Shown here one piece after another: positions 61,681 to 64,000 of a stretch of 64,000 nt of DNA. The DNA lies in contig OY288259.1 in assembly GCA_958450325.1 (NCBI GenBank), forward strand, positions 62,579,932 to 62,643,931, written 5' to 3'. The stretch comes from Agrostemma githago. Taxonomy: Eukaryota; Streptophyta; Magnoliopsida; Caryophyllales; Caryophyllaceae. The stretch's first letter is position 1. The number at the start of each line of letters is the position of its first letter. Under the pieces are notes generated by a model, which saw only the letters and a list, made by a program, of their open reading frames with translations, had not been told where the DNA came from and searched no databases. Both the position numbers and the translations under genes were made by a program.

Positions 61681-62516
61681 TTGACAAGAATTTGTTTGAT
61701 TTTGGTGCCGGTTGAGGTTGAGATTTTGTGTTTTTAGATTTATAATTTTGTTAATTGTTTTTACAATTTCTCTTGGTTATTGCTGGGTAATTTTCAACCC
61801 CTCACTCTCCATTAATATTCATCCCCTCCTTAACTTCCCCAGAAAATCCCCCCATCCTCTATTCCACTTCTAATCCCCAATTTGAAAAACCCTAAATACC
61901 TGAATTGATTATTTTTTTTTTTTTTTGAAGATTTTCGTTTGAAAGTTGGAACGTCTCATATCAGATCAGTTTTTTTTTTTTATATTTGTCCACCTGATTT
62001 CATATTGTATTTGCCTGATTTTTTAATTTTCCAGGATTTGCGATTTGTGTGAAACAGATCTTATTTATTATTTTGATTTTTACCCAGATCATTTCATCTT
62101 GTATTTGCCTGATTTGTATTTATTGCTTTCATCTGACTTTTTGGGAAAACCGTCTATTTTTTTTTGTTTTGATTAATGAACTTATAGAGATGAATACTTT
62201 TGCGCTCTGCGTTTCGCATTTCGAAATTTGAGTTTCGGGTTTCCCATTTCAAGTTTGCTTTTCACGTTACAGGTGGTATGCATTTGTCGTCCTTGAAGAC
62301 TTTTCTCACTTACGGAGTAAAAGTTATTTAGGCATTTACATACCTCCTATATCATTCTTTTTCCTGATTTATCGGCATAAAATTTTATTGGTCATACACT
62401 CGTACTAATCTCCTTTTATATAAGTTTTTTCTACAATAAATTTTGACACGTAATTCCGTTTACTTGATTTGTTTAGTTGCTGAACGCCAAACCCGGAATG
62501 CGAAACCCGGAATTGG
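61681..62516. other. Telomere-proximal spacer
   Basis: T-rich sequence with paired words near the telomere (AAACCCGGAAT twice at 62489-62515; TTTCG(G/C)(G/A)TTTC near 62210-62240). No gene supported. Confidence 0.42.
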
Positions 62517-64000
62517 TTTAGGGTTTAGGGTTTAGGGTTTAGGGTTTAGGGTTTAGGGTTTAGGGTTTAGGGTTTAGGGTTTAGGGTTTTAGGGTTTTAG
62601 GGTTTTAGGGTTTAGGGTTTAGGGTTTAGGGTTTAGGGTTTAGGGTTTAGGGTTTAGGGTTTAGGGTTTAGGGTTTAGGGTTTAGGGTTTTAGGGTTTAG
62701 GGTTTTAGGGTTTAGGGTTTAGGGTTTAGGGTTTAGGGTTTAGGGTTTAGGGTTTAGGGTTTAGGGTTTAGGGTTTAGGGTTTAGGTTTTAGGGTTTAGG
62801 GTTTAGGGTTTAGGGTTTAGGGTTTAGGGTTTAGGGTTTAGGGTTTAGGGTTTAGGGTTTAGGGTTTAGGGTTTAGGGTTTAGGGTTTAGGGTTTAGGGT
62901 TTAGGGTTTAGGGTTTAGGGTTTAGGGTTTAGGGTTTAGGGTTTAGGGTTTAGGGTTTAGGGTTTAGGGTTTAGGGTTTAGGGTTTAGGGTTTAGGGTTT
63001 AGGGTTTAGGGTTTAGGGTTTAGGGTTTAGGGTTTAGGGTTTAGGGTTTAGGGTTTAGGGTTTAGGGTTTAGGGTTTAGGGTTTAGGGTTTAGGGTTTAG
63101 GGTTTAGGGTTTAGGGTTTAGGGTTTAGGGTTTAGGGTTTAGGGTTTAGGGTTTAGGGTTTAGGGTTTAGGGTTTAGGGTTTAGGGTTTAGGGTTTAGGG
63201 TTTAGGGTTTAGGGTTTAGGGTTTAGGGTTTAGGGTTTAGGGTTTAGGGTTTAGGGTTTAGGGTTTAGGGTTTAGGGTTTAGGGTTTAGGGTTTAGGGTT
63301 TAGGGTTTAGGGTTTAGGGTTTAGGGTTTAGGGTTTAGGGTTTAGGGTTTAGGGTTTAGGGTTTAGGGTTTAGGGTTTAGGGTTTAGGGTTTAGGGTTTA
63401 GGGTTTAGGGTTTAGGGTTTAGGGTTTAGGGTTTAGGGTTTAGGGTTTAGGGTTTAGGGTTTAGGGTTTAGGGTTTAGGGTTTAGGGTTTAGGGTTTAGG
63501 GTTTAGGGTTTAGGGTTTAGGGTTTAGGGTTTAGGGTTTAGGGTTTAGGGTTTAGGGTTTAGGGTTTAGGGTTTAGGGTTTAGGGTTTAGGGTTTAGGGT
63601 TTAGGGTTTAGGGTTTAGGGTTTAGGGTTTAGGGTTTAGGGTTTAGGGTTTAGGGTTTAGGGTTTAGGGTTTAGGGTTTAGGGTTTAGGGTTTAGGGTTT
63701 AGGGTTTAGGGTTTAGGGTTTAGGGTTTAGGGTTTAGGGTTTAGGGTTTAGGGTTTAGGGTTTAGGGTTTAGGGTTTAGGGTTTAGGGTTTAGGGTTTAG
63801 GGTTTAGGGTTTAGGGTTTAGGGTTTAGGGTTTAGGGTTTAGGGTTTAGGGTTTAGGGTTTAGGGTTTAGGGTTTAGGGTTTAGGGTTTAGGGTTTAGGG
63901 TTTAGGGTTTAGGGTTTAGGGTTTAGGGTTTAGGGTTTAGGGTTTAGGGTTTAGGGTTTAGGGTTTAGGGTTTAGGGTTTAGGGTTTAGGGTTTAGGGTT
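62517..64000 (+). repeat. Telomere, (TTTAGGG)n to the window end
   Basis: About 210 units of the plant telomere heptamer with the G-rich strand running toward the window end, as expected for a right-hand chromosome terminus. Variant units TTTTAGGG occur near 62583-62610 and at several points up to about 62790, and one TTTAGG unit near 62784. Further out the repeat is uniform by eye, the usual pattern of older proximal and telomerase-renewed distal units. Confidence 0.97.

Noticed and set aside
62517..64000. Interstitial telomere repeat
   Set aside because: The array runs uniformly to the window edge in the outward orientation with no other sequence after it, so a true chromosome end is simpler. 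Only sequence beyond the window could show otherwise.

Overview
This is plant nuclear DNA running to a chromosome end. The last 1.48 kb is an unbroken (TTTAGGG)n telomere, and the rest holds intron-bearing plant genes among MITEs, a Helitron, a LINE, a CACTA remnant and LTR retrotransposons. The six-exon gene at 5.5-10.5 kb belongs to the LTI65/RD29B family, whose spinach member is CAP160. The 9-mer TACGGAGTA is scattered through the non-coding DNA. Together these suggest Caryophyllales, possibly spinach or a relative; the species is inferred, not proven.

Layout. 0-2.8 kb: 3' exons of a long coiled-coil protein of the plant NT-C2/'myosin heavy chain-related' family (+). 5.5-10.5 kb: LTI65/CAP160-like stress protein (+), followed by a complete small Helitron. 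13.2-14.7 kb: mitochondrial-type PPR protein (+) with a repetitive leader, a second copy of which lies at 3.9 kb. 17.2-18.2 kb: small HMA-fold protein without metal ligands (-). 19.8-21.7 kb: a Mutator-type and a Harbinger-type non-autonomous element side by side. 21.9-23.1 kb: a HIPP metallochaperone with CxxC and CaaX (-). 25-26 kb: two Stowaway MITEs. 27.4-33.2 kb: seven-exon GT90/rumi-like O-glucosyltransferase (+). 33.5-37.4 kb: degenerate LINE split by a CACTA fragment that carries an array of palindromes.

39.3-49.0 kb: a near-perfect tandem duplication (period 4,875 bp) of a HOTHEAD-like GMC oxidoreductase gene together with the left edge of a nested retrotransposon block. Copy 1 is open; copy 2 is frameshifted by three clustered indels. 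48.2-58.6 kb: a defective Ty3/gypsy element of the Tat type (minus orientation, dual RNase H, antisense ORF). One of its LTRs is split by a 2.7-kb LTR element that has a single 691-codon ORF, no recognisable pol, and an in-frame piece of casein kinase 1. 58.6-62.5 kb: subtelomeric AT-rich DNA with one more Mutator-type MITE and degenerate telomere-like repeats. 62.5-64 kb: telomere.

The host genes are independent single genes with stress (CAP160), organelle RNA (PPR), metal/prenyl (HPP/HIPP), secretory glycosylation (GT90) and cuticle/fatty-acid (HOTHEAD) roles; no operon-like or pathway cluster is evident. The most unusual part is 39-59 kb, where the order of events can be read: Tat element insertion, then the small LTR element into its LTR, then tandem duplication of the neighbouring gene with the retrotransposon edge. 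Exon coordinates were set by eye from splice consensus and reading-frame continuity.
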